Positions 26,214-34,663 of a DNA stretch of 64,000 bases are shown here, piece after piece (within the stretch, counting starts at the first letter, position 1; each line of letters starts with the position of its first letter). The notes under the pieces are model-generated. The model was not told where the DNA came from. It worked only from the letters and a program-made list of their open reading frames with translations, and ran no database searches. The DNA is from Rothia sp. (in: high G+C Gram-positive bacteria) (lineage in GTDB: Bacteria; Actinomycetota; Actinomycetes; Actinomycetales; Micrococcaceae), in the NCBI GenBank assembly GCA_030529845.1, contig JAUMWB010000002.1, positions 331,170 through 395,169 on the forward strand. Direction: 5' to 3'. Made by a program: the position numbers and the translations under genes.

Positions 26214-27713
26214 TTAGTTGCCGGTGGGCATAACGAAGCTGGCGCCCTCTTTAATGCCGGAGGGCCAGCGGGATGTTACCGTATTGGTCTTGGTGTAGAA
26301 GCGGAAGGCGTCGGGCCCGTGCTGGTTGAGGTCGCCGAAGCCGGAGGCCTTCCAGCCGCCGAAGGTGTAGTAGGCGATGGGCACGGGAATCGGTACATTC
26401 ACACCTACCATACCCACATCGACGCGGCGGGCGAATTCGCGGGCGGTATCGCCGTCGCGGGTGTAGATGGCAACGCCGTTGCCGAACTCGTGGTTGGTGG
26501 GCAGGGCCAGGGCTTCTTCGAAGTCATCAACGCGCACTACCGACAGCACAGGACCGAAGATTTCTTCGCGGTAGATGGACATGTCGGTGGTGACCCGGTC
26601 GAAGAGGGTAGCGCCGACGTAGTAGCCGCCCTCGTGGCCTTCGACCTTGACGCCGCGTCCGTCCACCAGGAGCTTAGCGCCCTCCTTCTCACCGGCGGCA
26701 ATGTAGCCCTCGATGCGTTCCAGGGCGCTGGCGGCGACTACGGGGCCGAAGTCAGCCTCGGGGTCAAGGGCGTGACCGACCTTGAGGGTCTTGGTGCGCT
26801 CGACCAGTTTTTCGACCAGGGCGTCGGCGGTTGCCTGACCGACGGGCACGGCAACCGAAATAGCCATGCAGCGTTCACCGGCAGAGCCGAAGGCGGCCCC
26901 AATGAGGGCATCGGCGGCCTGGTCAAGGTCGGCGTCGGGCATGATGATGAGGTGGTTCTTGGCGCCGCCGAAGCACTGGGCGCGCTTGCCGGTGCGGGCG
27001 GCGTGCTCGTAGATGCTCTGGGCGATGGGGGTGGATCCCACAAAGCCGACGGCCTTAATGCGGGGGTCATCGAGCAGGGTATCGACGGCCTCCTTATCGC
27101 CGTTGACCACGTTGAAGATACCGTCGGGTAGGCCGGCCTCGGTCCAGAGTTCGGCCAGACGTAGGGGGACGGAGGGGTCGCGTTCTGAGGGCTTGAGGAC
27201 GAAGGCGTTACCGGCGGCGATGGCGGGGCCGCACTTCCAGAGGGGGATCATGGCCGGGAAGTTGAAGGGGGTGATACCGGCGACGACGCCCAGGGGCTGA
27301 CGTATGGAGTAGACATCGATGCCGGTGCCCACGGAGTCAGAGCATTCGCCCTTAAGCAGATGGGGGGCTGCGGTAGCAAATTCGACCACGTCGAGGCCGC
27401 GCTGGATATCACCGTGGGCATCAGCCACGGTCTTACCGTGTTCGCGGGAGAGCATCTCGGCCAACTCGTCGGCGTTCTGGTTGACCAGGTCAACGAAGCG
27501 GTGCAGAATGCGGGCTCGTTTCTGGGGGTTGGTTGCAGCCCACTTGACCTGGGCTTCTGCGGCGTTGGCGATAACCTCGCGCACCTCATCAGCGGACGCC
27601 AGGGGCACCTGGGCCTGCACCTGGCCGGTGCTGGGGTTGTAGACATCGGCGAAACGACCTGAGGTTCCGGGGCGATGGGCGCCACCGACGTAGTGGGTTA
27701 ACTGCTTCGTCAT
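26214..27713 (-). CDS. mmsA: CoA-acylating methylmalonate-semialdehyde dehydrogenase MmsA
   Basis: A 499-residue ALDH-family enzyme that converts methylmalonate semialdehyde to propionyl-CoA, CO2 and NADH. Diagnostic features are GITPFNFPAMIPLW, FVGSTPIAQSIYEHA, the FGGAKNHLIIMPDAD stretch typical of MmsA/IolA, and nucleophile Cys282 in GSAGERCMAIS. ATG with GGAAGGAGG upstream. It heads an mmsA-HIBCH unit reading away from paaA. The gap to paaA carries the PaaR operator, but no promoter element for mmsA is obvious to me. Confidence 0.94.
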   Translation of the reverse strand: MTKQLTHYVGGAHRPGTSGRFADVYNPSTGQVQAQVPLASADEVREVIANAAEAQVKWAATNPQKRARILHRFVDLVNQNADELAEMLSREHGKTVADAHGDIQRGLDVVEFATAAPHLLKGECSDSVGTGIDVYSIRQPLGVVAGITPFNFPAMIPLWKCGPAIAAGNAFVLKPSERDPSVPLRLAELWTEAGLPDGIFNVVNGDKEAVDTLLDDPRIKAVGFVGSTPIAQSIYEHAARTGKRAQCFGGAKNHLIIMPDADLDQAADALIGAAFGSAGERCMAISVAVPVGQATADALVEKLVERTKTLKVGHALDPEADFGPVVAASALERIEGYIAAGEKEGAKLLVDGRGVKVEGHEGGYYVGATLFDRVTTDMSIYREEIFGPVLSVVRVDDFEEALALPTNHEFGNGVAIYTRDGDTAREFARRVDVGMVGVNVPIPVPIAYYTFGGWKASGFGDLNQHGPDAFRFYTKTNTVTSRWPSGIKEGASFVMPTGN

Positions 27714-27812
27714 CGAAGCCTCCTTCCATGAGGGCGCACAGTTTTCTGTGCATCAGCTCACACGATACAGAAAAAATAGACGGGTGCCTAGGGGTTAATC
27801 GCAAGATTACAC

Positions 27813-27855
27813 TTGACCGCGCTACGCTCAAGACTATATTCTGAACGAACGGTCA
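27813..27855 (+). promoter_or_regulatory. paaABCDE promoter with PaaR operator
   Basis: TTGACC (27813-27818), a 16-bp spacer and TATATT (27835-27840) form a strong promoter. The palindrome TGAACGAACGGTCA at 27842-27855 directly abuts the -10 and would block initiation when bound. Confidence 0.75.
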
Positions 27856-27915
27856 GTAATTAGTGCAGATGGGGCTGCCTCGCCCCGAGCAGCCCGCACC
27901 CGCAAGGAGCCAGAC

Positions 27916-28938
27916 ATGACTTCAACGACGAAGAACCCCGACCTCTCCCCCGTCGCCGACGCCCCCGCCCAGGCGGGCGAGGACGTCCTTAAGGAAGAAG
28001 CCGAGCAGGCCTACTTCGACCAACTTATTGCCGACGACTCCCGCATTGAGCCCCGCGACTGGATGCCCGAAAAGTACCGTAAGACCCTCACCCGCCAGGT
28101 CTCCCAGCACGCCCACTCCGAAATCATCGGCATGCAGCCCGAAGCCAACTGGATTACCCGAGCCCCCTCCCTCAAGCGCAAGGCTATTCTCATGGCCAAG
28201 GTGCAGGACGAAGCCGGCCATGGCCTCTACCTCTACTCCGCCGCCGAAACCCTGGGCACCCCGCGTCATATTCTCAACGAGCAGCTCCTAGACGGCCGCG
28301 CCAAGTACTCCTCCATCTTCAATTACCCCGCCCGCACTTGGGCAGACATGGGCGCTATCGGCTGGCTGGTTGACGGGGCTGCCATCTGCAACCAGGTCCC
28401 CCTCTGCCGCGCCTCCTACGGCCCCTACGGCCGCGCCATGGTGCGTATCTGCAAGGAAGAATCCTTCCACCAGCGCCAGGGCTGGGAGATTCTCTACGAA
28501 CTCTCCCACGGCACCGAAGCCCAGAAGAAGATGGCCCAGGATGCCGTCAACCGCTTCTACGGCCCCGCCCTGCAAATGTTCGGCCCACCGGACGCCGACT
28601 CCCCTAACTCCCAGCAGTCCATGGCCTGGAACATCAAGCGCTTCTCCAACGACGAGCTGCGCCAGCGCTTCATCGACATGCTAGTCCCCCAGGCAGAAGC
28701 CCTCGGCCTCACCCTGCCCGACCCCGACCTCAAATGGAACGAAGAACGCGGCCACTACGACTACGGCCCGCTCGACTGGGACGAGTTCAACTCCGTCATC
28801 TCAGGCAAGGGCCCCTGCAACGTCCAGCGCATGCAGCGCCGCCGCGCCGCCCACGAAGAAGGTGCCTGGGTACGCGAAGCAGCAGCCGCCTACGCCCGCA
28901 AGACCGCAGAACAGCACTCCGAACTGCTAGGAGCCTAA
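27916..28938 (+). CDS. paaA: Phenylacetyl-CoA epoxidase subunit PaaA
   Basis: A 340-residue catalytic subunit of the ring 1,2-phenylacetyl-CoA monooxygenase, a diiron multicomponent enzyme. The ferritin-like helices carry the iron ligands in the [25 protein letters not shown] and [13 protein letters not shown] segments (EX2H-type sites). AAGGAG precedes the ATG. It is the first gene of paaABCDE and has the strongest promoter/operator combination of the PAA set. Length and motifs are normal. Confidence 0.96.
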   Translation: MTSTTKNPDLSPVADAPAQAGEDVLKEEAEQAYFDQLIADDSRIEPRDWMPEKYRKTLTRQVSQHAHSEIIGMQPEANWITRAPSLKRKAILMAKVQDEAGHGLYLYSAAETLGTPRHILNEQLLDGRAKYSSIFNYPARTWADMGAIGWLVDGAAICNQVPLCRASYGPYGRAMVRICKEESFHQRQGWEILYELSHGTEAQKKMAQDAVNRFYGPALQMFGPPDADSPNSQQSMAWNIKRFSNDELRQRFIDMLVPQAEALGLTLPDPDLKWNEERGHYDYGPLDWDEFNSVISGKGPCNVQRMQRRRAAHEEGAWVREAAAAYARKTAEQHSELLGA

Positions 28939-28940
28939 CC

Positions 28941-29252
28941 ATGACCGACAAGATCACACACCTGCCCGAATCCAAGGAATGGCCCCTCTGGGAGGTCTTC
29001 GTACGCTCATCACGCGGCCTCTCCCACGTCCATGCCGGCTCCCTGCACGCGCCCGATGCCACCATGGCACTGCGCAACGCCCGCGATCTCTACACCCGCC
29101 GCAACGAAGGCACCAGCGTCTGGGTCGTGCCCGCCGAAGCAATCCTGGCCTCCGACCCCGACTCCAAGGGCGGCTTCTTTGAATCCTCCCAGGGCAAGAG
29201 CTACCGCCACGCCACCTACTACACCAAGAGTGAAGGAGTGAAGCACCTATGA
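28941..29252 (+). CDS. paaB: Phenylacetyl-CoA epoxidase subunit PaaB
   Basis: A 103-residue small structural subunit that bridges PaaA-PaaC heterodimers. Family segments are WEVFVRSSRGLSHVHAGSLHA, ARDLYTRRNEG and VWVVPAEAI. The ATG lies 2 bp after the paaA stop behind a CTAGGAG site. Its last codons overlap paaC by 4 bp (ATGA-type), so the subunits are translated in coupled fashion. Confidence 0.95.
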   Translation: MTDKITHLPESKEWPLWEVFVRSSRGLSHVHAGSLHAPDATMALRNARDLYTRRNEGTSVWVVPAEAILASDPDSKGGFFESSQGKSYRHATYYTKSEGVKHL

Positions 29253-30076
29253 GTTACGCCTCCTTCGAATCAGCCACCCGCCACAGCGAAGGCGAATCCA
29301 TCATCGCTGAAGACATCGCCGCCTCCGGCGTACAGGCCAGCGAAAAAGTCGCCCGCTACGCCCTGGCCCTGGGCGACGACGCCCTCATGCTCGGCCAACG
29401 CCTAGCCCACTGGATCTCCCGCGCCCCCGAACTCGAAGAAGACATCGCCCTGGGCAACATCGCCCTGGACCTGATCGGCCACGCCCGCTTCTTCCTCACC
29501 TACGCAGGCACCGCCTGGGGCAAGACCGAGGACGACCTGGCCTACTTCCGCGACGAAGAAGAGTTCCGCTCAGCCCGCCTACCCGAACAAGAAAATGGGG
29601 ACTTCGGGCAAACCATCGCCCGCCAGCTCATCTTCAGCTACTACCAGTACGAGCTCTACTCAGCCCTGGTGAAATCTGAAGACCCCACCCTGGCAGCGAT
29701 TGCCGCCAAAGCCCTCAAGGAAGTCGCCTACCACCAGGACCACGCCACCGCCTGGACCCTCCGCCTGGGCATCGGCACCGAAGAATCCAACCGCCGCATG
29801 CAAGAAGGCCTCTACTACATGTGGCCCTACATCGACGAACTCTTCTACGACTTCGACGACGCAGCCACCCTGCCCGGTGTAGCTGTACTCCCCTCCACCC
29901 TGCGCGAGAACTTCGACAAGCGCCTAACCGCCATCATCGAAGAAGCCCAGCTACAGGTCCCCGACGTCCCCCAGGCCCGCGGTGGCGACCGCTCCGGCGT
30001 CATGAGCGAGGCCCGCGGCCACATCCTGGCAGAAATGCAGGTCCTGGCCCGTGCCCACCCCGGCGCCACCTGGTAG
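29249..30076 (+). CDS. paaC: Phenylacetyl-CoA epoxidase subunit PaaC
   Basis: A 275-residue structural subunit with ferritin-like fold that pairs with PaaA. Recognisable stretches are ALALGDDALMLGQRLAHWIS, DIALGNIALDLIGHARFF, and KALKEVAYHQDHATAWTLRL. In this family the metal site is degenerate. Overlaps paaB by 4 bp. Followed by paaD after 31 bp. Confidence 0.95.
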   Translation: MSYASFESATRHSEGESIIAEDIAASGVQASEKVARYALALGDDALMLGQRLAHWISRAPELEEDIALGNIALDLIGHARFFLTYAGTAWGKTEDDLAYFRDEEEFRSARLPEQENGDFGQTIARQLIFSYYQYELYSALVKSEDPTLAAIAAKALKEVAYHQDHATAWTLRLGIGTEESNRRMQEGLYYMWPYIDELFYDFDDAATLPGVAVLPSTLRENFDKRLTAIIEEAQLQVPDVPQARGGDRSGVMSEARGHILAEMQVLARAHPGATW

Positions 30077-30107
30077 TTCCCAGCAGGCCAGTACAAGGAG
30101 GTGCCCC

Positions 30108-30743
30108 GTGAATAGCCACAGCAACCGTCCGCCCCACCAGCACCAGGACGACTCTCTCACCAGCGAGCAGGCCAGCGCCAGAGTCGACTTCAGCTTTGGC
30201 TTCGACGCCGACTCCGGCTACACCGCTCCGGCCCTAGAAACCGAGAGCTCTGTGCCCGCCCCGGCCGGTTCTGACTCCGCCTTATGGGAACTTGCCGCCC
30301 GCGTAGCCGACCCCGAAATCCCAGTTCTCTCCATCGCAGACCTCGGGATCCTACGGGCTACCCGCTACGAGGGCGACCAGCCGGTGGTTGTCATCACCCC
30401 CACCTATTCCGGCTGCCCGGCCATGGACGCTATCACCACCAACGTCCGCCGGGTCTTCACCGACCAGGGCTACCCGGCCCCGCGCGTGGAGACCGTCCTC
30501 TCCCCCGCTTGGAGCACCGACTGGATGAGTGAAGCAGGCAAAAAACGCCTGGCCGACTACGGAATCGCCCCTCCCACCGGCACCTCCGCCGCGGGACCCG
30601 TCCGTCTGGGACTTGCCGTCAAATGCCCCCGCTGCCATTCCCTGGCCACCCGCGAACTCACCCGCTTCGGCTCCACCTCCTGCAAGGCGCTCTACCAGTG
30701 CGAATCCTGCGCAGAACCCTTCGACTACTTCAAGATTCACTAG
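30108..30743 (+). CDS. paaD: PaaD, MIP18/DUF59-type iron-sulfur maturation factor
   Basis: A 211-residue protein needed for assembling the iron centres of the epoxidase. It has a poorly conserved acidic N-terminal extension (about residues 1-60), the DUF59 core ADPEIPVLSIADLGILR and TPTYSGCPAMDAI with the conserved Cys, and a C-terminal zinc-ribbon-like CPRCHS...CESCAEPFDYFKIH. GTG 30108 has AAGGAGG seven bases upstream; earlier in-frame codons lie inside paaC. The N-terminal extension is longer than in E. coli PaaD and looks disordered. Confidence 0.92.
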   Translation: MNSHSNRPPHQHQDDSLTSEQASARVDFSFGFDADSGYTAPALETESSVPAPAGSDSALWELAARVADPEIPVLSIADLGILRATRYEGDQPVVVITPTYSGCPAMDAITTNVRRVFTDQGYPAPRVETVLSPAWSTDWMSEAGKKRLADYGIAPPTGTSAAGPVRLGLAVKCPRCHSLATRELTRFGSTSCKALYQCESCAEPFDYFKIH

Positions 30744-30759
30744 ACCCAAGGAAGACGCC

Positions 30760-31911
30760 ATGACCGAAACCAGCACCCGCCGCCGGGCCACCTTCAACAC
30801 CCTCACCGTCTCCGGCGTCCGCAAACTCACCCAAGACTCCGTTGAAGTCACCTTCGCTGTTCCCGACGAACTCGCCGCCGACTACGACTACCTGCCCGGC
30901 CAGTATGTGGCCCTGCGCGCCCAGATTGACGGGCAAGAAGTCCGCCGCTCCTACTCCATCTGCGCCGAACCCGTCCCCGGCGAAATCCGTGTGGCCATCA
31001 AACGCGACTTCGGCGGCCTCTTCTCCAACTGGGCCAACGACACCCTCGAACCCGGCTACCAGATTGACGTCATGAACCCCCAGGGTGCCTTCGTTTCCAA
31101 GAGCACCATCACCAGCCTCAACGACCCCGACAAAATCGCTGAGGACGCAGCCGCAGCAGGGGATGAGCACATGGTCGCCTTCGCCGCCGGTTCCGGTATC
31201 ACCCCCATCATCGCCATCGCCCGCACCGTGCTCAAGGCCAGCTCCACCAGCACCTTTGACCTGGTCTACGCCAACAAGTCTGCTATGGACGTCATGTTCG
31301 CCGAAGAAATCGGCGACCTCAAGGACCGCTACCCCACCCGCTTCGCCGTCCATCATGTGCTCTCCCGTGAACAGCGGATCAATCCGCTCATGAGCGGCCG
31401 CATTGACGATGAAAAACTCAAGGCCATCTTGGACCATGTGATCCAGGTGGATAAGGCCGACGAGTGGTTCCTCTGCGGCCCCTTCGAACTGGTGCAGCTC
31501 TGCCGCGACACCCTGGCCGAACGTGGCGTCCGCGAGGACGACGTCCGCTTCGAACTCTTCACCACCGGCAAGCCCGAAACCCCCGCCGGCCAGCAGGGCC
31601 GAGCCGTCGAAGCCGACCCGTCCGGGGCCAACTACGCTATCTCTTTCAACCTGGACGGCACCTCCTCCTCCGTTGAATCCCCCATCTCTGCCAACGAGAC
31701 CATTCTCAACGCCGCCCTGCGCGTGCGGGCCGACGTGCCCTTCGCCTGCGCCGGTGGCGTCTGCGGAACCTGCCGCGCCAAGGTGATTTCGGGCGACGTA
31801 AAAATGGAGGAAAACTACGCCCTGGAAAAGGACGAGGTCGATGCCGGCTACATTCTCACCTGCCAGACCCGCCCCTGCTCCGACGCTGTAACCGTGGACT
31901 TCGACGCCTAG
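30760..31911 (+). CDS. paaE: Phenylacetyl-CoA epoxidase reductase PaaE
   Basis: A 383-residue class IA-like reductase that passes electrons from NADPH to PaaA. The N-terminal FAD domain has the RRSYSIC motif, the NAD(P) domain has FAAGSGITPI and FLCGPFELVQ, and the C-terminal plant-type [2Fe-2S] domain has Cys330, Cys335, Cys338 and Cys368. ATG 30760 lies behind AAGGAAG; the preceding in-frame codons belong to the paaD region. Last of the five epoxidase genes. Confidence 0.95.
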   Translation: MTETSTRRRATFNTLTVSGVRKLTQDSVEVTFAVPDELAADYDYLPGQYVALRAQIDGQEVRRSYSICAEPVPGEIRVAIKRDFGGLFSNWANDTLEPGYQIDVMNPQGAFVSKSTITSLNDPDKIAEDAAAAGDEHMVAFAAGSGITPIIAIARTVLKASSTSTFDLVYANKSAMDVMFAEEIGDLKDRYPTRFAVHHVLSREQRINPLMSGRIDDEKLKAILDHVIQVDKADEWFLCGPFELVQLCRDTLAERGVREDDVRFELFTTGKPETPAGQQGRAVEADPSGANYAISFNLDGTSSSVESPISANETILNAALRVRADVPFACAGGVCGTCRAKVISGDVKMEENYALEKDEVDAGYILTCQTRPCSDAVTVDFDA

Positions 31912-31924
31912 GAGGGGAAGAACC

Positions 31925-32695
31925 GTGATTGACCTGACCATTGAGGGTGCTGTCGCCGAGGTGGTGCTGAACGCCCCCGAAAAAATGAACGCCGTCAACG
32001 AGGCCGCCCTGGCCGAGCTCTCTGCCGCCTACGACGAGGCAGCTGCGGCGGGCGTCCGCGCCCTGCTTCTACGCGGGAAGGGGCGAGGTTTTTGCGCCGG
32101 GCGGGATATTGCCGGGCTGGTGCCTGCCGAGGACGACGCCTACGCCTACCTGGCCGACAAGGTGACCCCGCTTTTGAAGAAGATGAGCGCCTTCCCCGCC
32201 CCGACCTTTGCTGCGGTGCAGGGCCCCTGCCTGGGGGTTGGCCTGGGCCTGGCCATTGCTACGGACGTGGTCTATGTGGCTGAGAACGCCAAGATTGGCT
32301 CCCCCTTTGCCAACCTGGGGGCAACCTTGGACTCTGGCGGGCATGCCCTGTTTGTAGAGCGGCTGGGTGCCCACCGGGCCCTAGACCTCATTTATACCGC
32401 TGATTTGATGTCTGGGGCTGAGGCGGTGGCCGCCGGGCTCTTTAGCCGGGCTGTTCCTGCCGAGGAGCTCCTGAACTTTACCCGCGAGAAGGTGGCCAAG
32501 GTGGCTGCCGGGGCAACCGGGGCTTTTGTAGCGTCCAAGCAGCTGGTGGCCCAGGTGCGAGACGCCCGGGTGGGCCTCTGGGAGTCTGTTGAAGCTGAGA
32601 ACAAGGCCCAGGGCGACCTGTGCTCCTCTGCGGACTATACCGAAGGCTTCGCTGCTTTCATGGAGAAGCGGACGCCGGTGTTTCGGGGTAGGTAG
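31925..32695 (+). CDS. paaG: Ring-1,2-epoxyphenylacetyl-CoA isomerase PaaG
   Basis: A 256-residue crotonase-fold isomerase that converts the 1,2-epoxide to oxepin-CoA. The oxyanion segment is GFCAGRDIAGL, and at the catalytic site it has SPFANLGATLDSGG with Asp in place of the hydratase Glu, as in PaaG. GTG start behind TAGGAGGGG, 13 bp after paaE, so it is in the same operon. The position straight after the epoxidase genes supports the call; the sequence is more divergent from E. coli PaaG than the epoxidase subunits seem to be. Confidence 0.85.
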   Translation: MIDLTIEGAVAEVVLNAPEKMNAVNEAALAELSAAYDEAAAAGVRALLLRGKGRGFCAGRDIAGLVPAEDDAYAYLADKVTPLLKKMSAFPAPTFAAVQGPCLGVGLGLAIATDVVYVAENAKIGSPFANLGATLDSGGHALFVERLGAHRALDLIYTADLMSGAEAVAAGLFSRAVPAEELLNFTREKVAKVAAGATGAFVASKQLVAQVRDARVGLWESVEAENKAQGDLCSSADYTEGFAAFMEKRTPVFRGR

Positions 32696-32734
32696 GAACA
32701 TGGAGCGCGAAATGCGGGGCGTTTTAGTACAAGG

Positions 32735-33640
32735 CTAAGTCCACGACTGGTCTCGCCACACCTTTCCAATAGCCTCACCGCTTATTGCAGGGTCAATAAG
32801 ATTCTTTGCAATCACAAGAGCCTCTTTATAACTAGAGGGTGTAGTTCCGCCCCTTTTCACCTTGCGGCCTGTATACATCGTTTTCCACGAATCAGGGCAT
32901 ACCAGACCCTCACGATAAGGCGCCAGACCTCTTTCAAGCCGTTCAGATTCCAAAGCTTCATGCAACTGCCTGCCATCGATTACCTCAGTCAGAGCAAGCT
33001 GAACAATGTCTATCAAGTCTCTCACTCGTGTACTGGGATTCTCTCGACCCGCCTGGGAATAGGTCTGCATCGTGGCTGCCACCTTATCGGCAAGATGATC
33101 CACCACAGGGTAGAGCTGGACCTTCGGCATCTCTTCTAGCAGAACGTCCTCAAGTGCTAATGTTGGCCATTCTTCAACGTTTCCGGTCATCCGACAACCG
33201 ATCACAAGGTCAATGGTGATAGGGTTCTTCAGCCGATGGCCAAAATCATCTTTCAGGTGAACGGTAATTTTGCTACTCTGACGGTGCCCTGCGACAGTGG
33301 ACTGCTCAAGGTTGCTTTCGCACTCAAGACTAATATCATAGGGAGCCGTCGTAATCTGTTGGAGGGTACGCTCAAAAGCCTCCACAGCCTGTTGAATGTT
33401 TTGAGCTTCCCTGTTGAAAAAATCAAGGTCCCGTGTCGAGCGGGCGTCAGGGTCACGCCATACTAAGGCAGTTCCGCCCTTAAGAACCCAGCTACCTTTC
33501 GAGTCTGCAAAGATGCGGGCAAGCACGATACTGCGATGGTAAAATTCTGTACGCTCCGCTTTAGGAACTTCATTAAATTTTCCTTTGCCGGCCTGTGCTG
33601 CCTTGAGTCCCTGAACATAGTTTTTAGTTTGACTACTCAT
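32735..33640 (-). CDS. AbiEii/AbiGii-type nucleotidyltransferase toxin
   Basis: A 301-residue protein of the AbiEii (type IV toxin-antitoxin) family. The nucleotidyltransferase motif is WVLKGGTALVW (Gly55-Gly56) followed by RSTRDLDFF (Asp71, Asp73), and LEDVLLEEMPKVQLYPVVDH and DLIDIVQLAL fit the family body. ATG 33640 has GGGGAAG six bases upstream; a second ATG at 33655 is possible. Either start overlaps the antitoxin gene, the classic coupled arrangement. GC content is clearly lower than that of the flanking catabolic genes, so it was probably acquired. Known members arrest growth and can abort phage infection. Confidence 0.88.
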   Translation of the reverse strand: MSSQTKNYVQGLKAAQAGKGKFNEVPKAERTEFYHRSIVLARIFADSKGSWVLKGGTALVWRDPDARSTRDLDFFNREAQNIQQAVEAFERTLQQITTAPYDISLECESNLEQSTVAGHRQSSKITVHLKDDFGHRLKNPITIDLVIGCRMTGNVEEWPTLALEDVLLEEMPKVQLYPVVDHLADKVAATMQTYSQAGRENPSTRVRDLIDIVQLALTEVIDGRQLHEALESERLERGLAPYREGLVCPDSWKTMYTGRKVKRGGTTPSSYKEALVIAKNLIDPAISGEAIGKVWRDQSWT

Positions 33641-34511
33641 CTTCAGCTTCCCCACGGACCAGGCCCGTTGCTAATATTTTCTTCATGTCACGCCGGATGG
33701 GTTCAAGCCCCTCGTCTATAACCTGCTGGAGCTGCCCCGTAAGCGGCGCAACATTGCTAGAAACAGTTTGCTGAGGGGAAGCCGACCCCTGTAAATGTTT
33801 AGTCATCTGTTCCTGGAAGGACGTGATCCATTCAGGGTCAAGTGCGCTACAAATGGCGTATCTGTAGGCGAGTCTGTCTTCCAGGGAGGCATCTCGGGGG
33901 TCTGAAAGCTGGTCAAAAATCTCGCTGCCAGTTAGTCCATAGACTTTCGTGAAGTCCTGAGTACTTTGCTCGATTCTGACCCAGTCAACCTTTACATCTT
34001 TCTTCACAGCACTCATCAGCACGTCAGCAACATGCTCAAGCTCTTCACCATCAGCTAGCAAATCTAAAACAGTACGGGTCACCGACGTTACCTTCATCCC
34101 CTCAAGGACTTCAATATCCGAAGCAGGGAGAGTCCGCTTTCTGATATGCACGTCCTCGGCCCTTGACTGCTTGCGGAAAGGTACAAAGAACTCGTGCGCA
34201 TAGGACACGAAATCGCCAAGACCATGAAGATAAGCCGCTGACCTTGTAGCCACAACCGCGCACTCGTCACCCTGTAGACGTTCAGCAACCGTTTTAGCAG
34301 GATCAAGTGTTAGCCAGGCTGCTCGTAGCTCTTCATGAGCATCAGGCAAAATCACTTCAAAGGCGTAGACGCCCCTGCGCACCAGCCGAAGTTCACCCCT
34401 CCTAGCCAGAGTGTGAACCCTGGAACGATGTACCCCATATCTGCTGGCCTGAGCTGCGGTGAAGAGACCAAACTGGCGGCTCGCTAAACTACGAAGATCA
34501 TCAAAGGACAT
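33633..34511 (-). CDS. AbiEi-type antitoxin/transcription repressor
   Basis: A 292-residue protein with the N-terminal winged-helix of AbiEi antitoxins (FGLFTAAQASRYGVHRSRVHTLARRG, then LVRRGVY) and the antitoxin body (AVVATRSAAYLHGLGDF, VTSVTRTVLDLLADGEELE). AbiEi proteins repress their own operon and neutralise AbiEii without stable complex formation (type IV). The C-terminal about 90 residues are less conserved and Gln-rich. It precedes the toxin and overlaps it. Start ATG 34511 lies at the edge of a repeat-containing promoter region. Confidence 0.87.
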   Translation of the reverse strand: MSFDDLRSLASRQFGLFTAAQASRYGVHRSRVHTLARRGELRLVRRGVYAFEVILPDAHEELRAAWLTLDPAKTVAERLQGDECAVVATRSAAYLHGLGDFVSYAHEFFVPFRKQSRAEDVHIRKRTLPASDIEVLEGMKVTSVTRTVLDLLADGEELEHVADVLMSAVKKDVKVDWVRIEQSTQDFTKVYGLTGSEIFDQLSDPRDASLEDRLAYRYAICSALDPEWITSFQEQMTKHLQGSASPQQTVSSNVAPLTGQLQQVIDEGLEPIRRDMKKILATGLVRGEAEDE

Positions 34512-34600
34512 ACTTCAATTGTTGCATAATAAACAACAAATAAAGCAAGTTCTATAAATTCGATACTTCAAATGTTCTCTAATAAAGTGCAAATGAAGTA
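34511..34600. promoter_or_regulatory. Repeated motif upstream of the AbiE pair
   Basis: TACTTCAATTGTTG (34511-34524) and TACTTCAAATGTTC (34564-34577) are direct copies, and TACTTCATT occurs inverted at 34592-34600. The region is very AT-rich. It is a plausible binding array for the AbiEi antitoxin. Confidence 0.45.
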
Positions 34601-34613
34601 AATGTTCACAAGA

Positions 34614-34646
34614 GAGCCCGGGAAAGAATTCTTTCTTCCCGGGCTC
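34614..34646 (-). terminator. Terminator of the hpa operon
   Basis: GAGCCCGGGAA (34614-34624) pairs with TTCCCGGGCTC (34636-34646), 18 bp after the hpaI stop. It also separates the operon from the AbiE promoter. Confidence 0.75.
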
Positions 34647-34663
34647 CTCTAACCCAGGCGGCC

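Noticed and set aside
30730-31998. 422-codon minus-strand frame opposite paaE
   Set aside because: It arises from third-position GC bias; the translation is Gly/Val-rich without motifs, while paaE on the other strand is complete.
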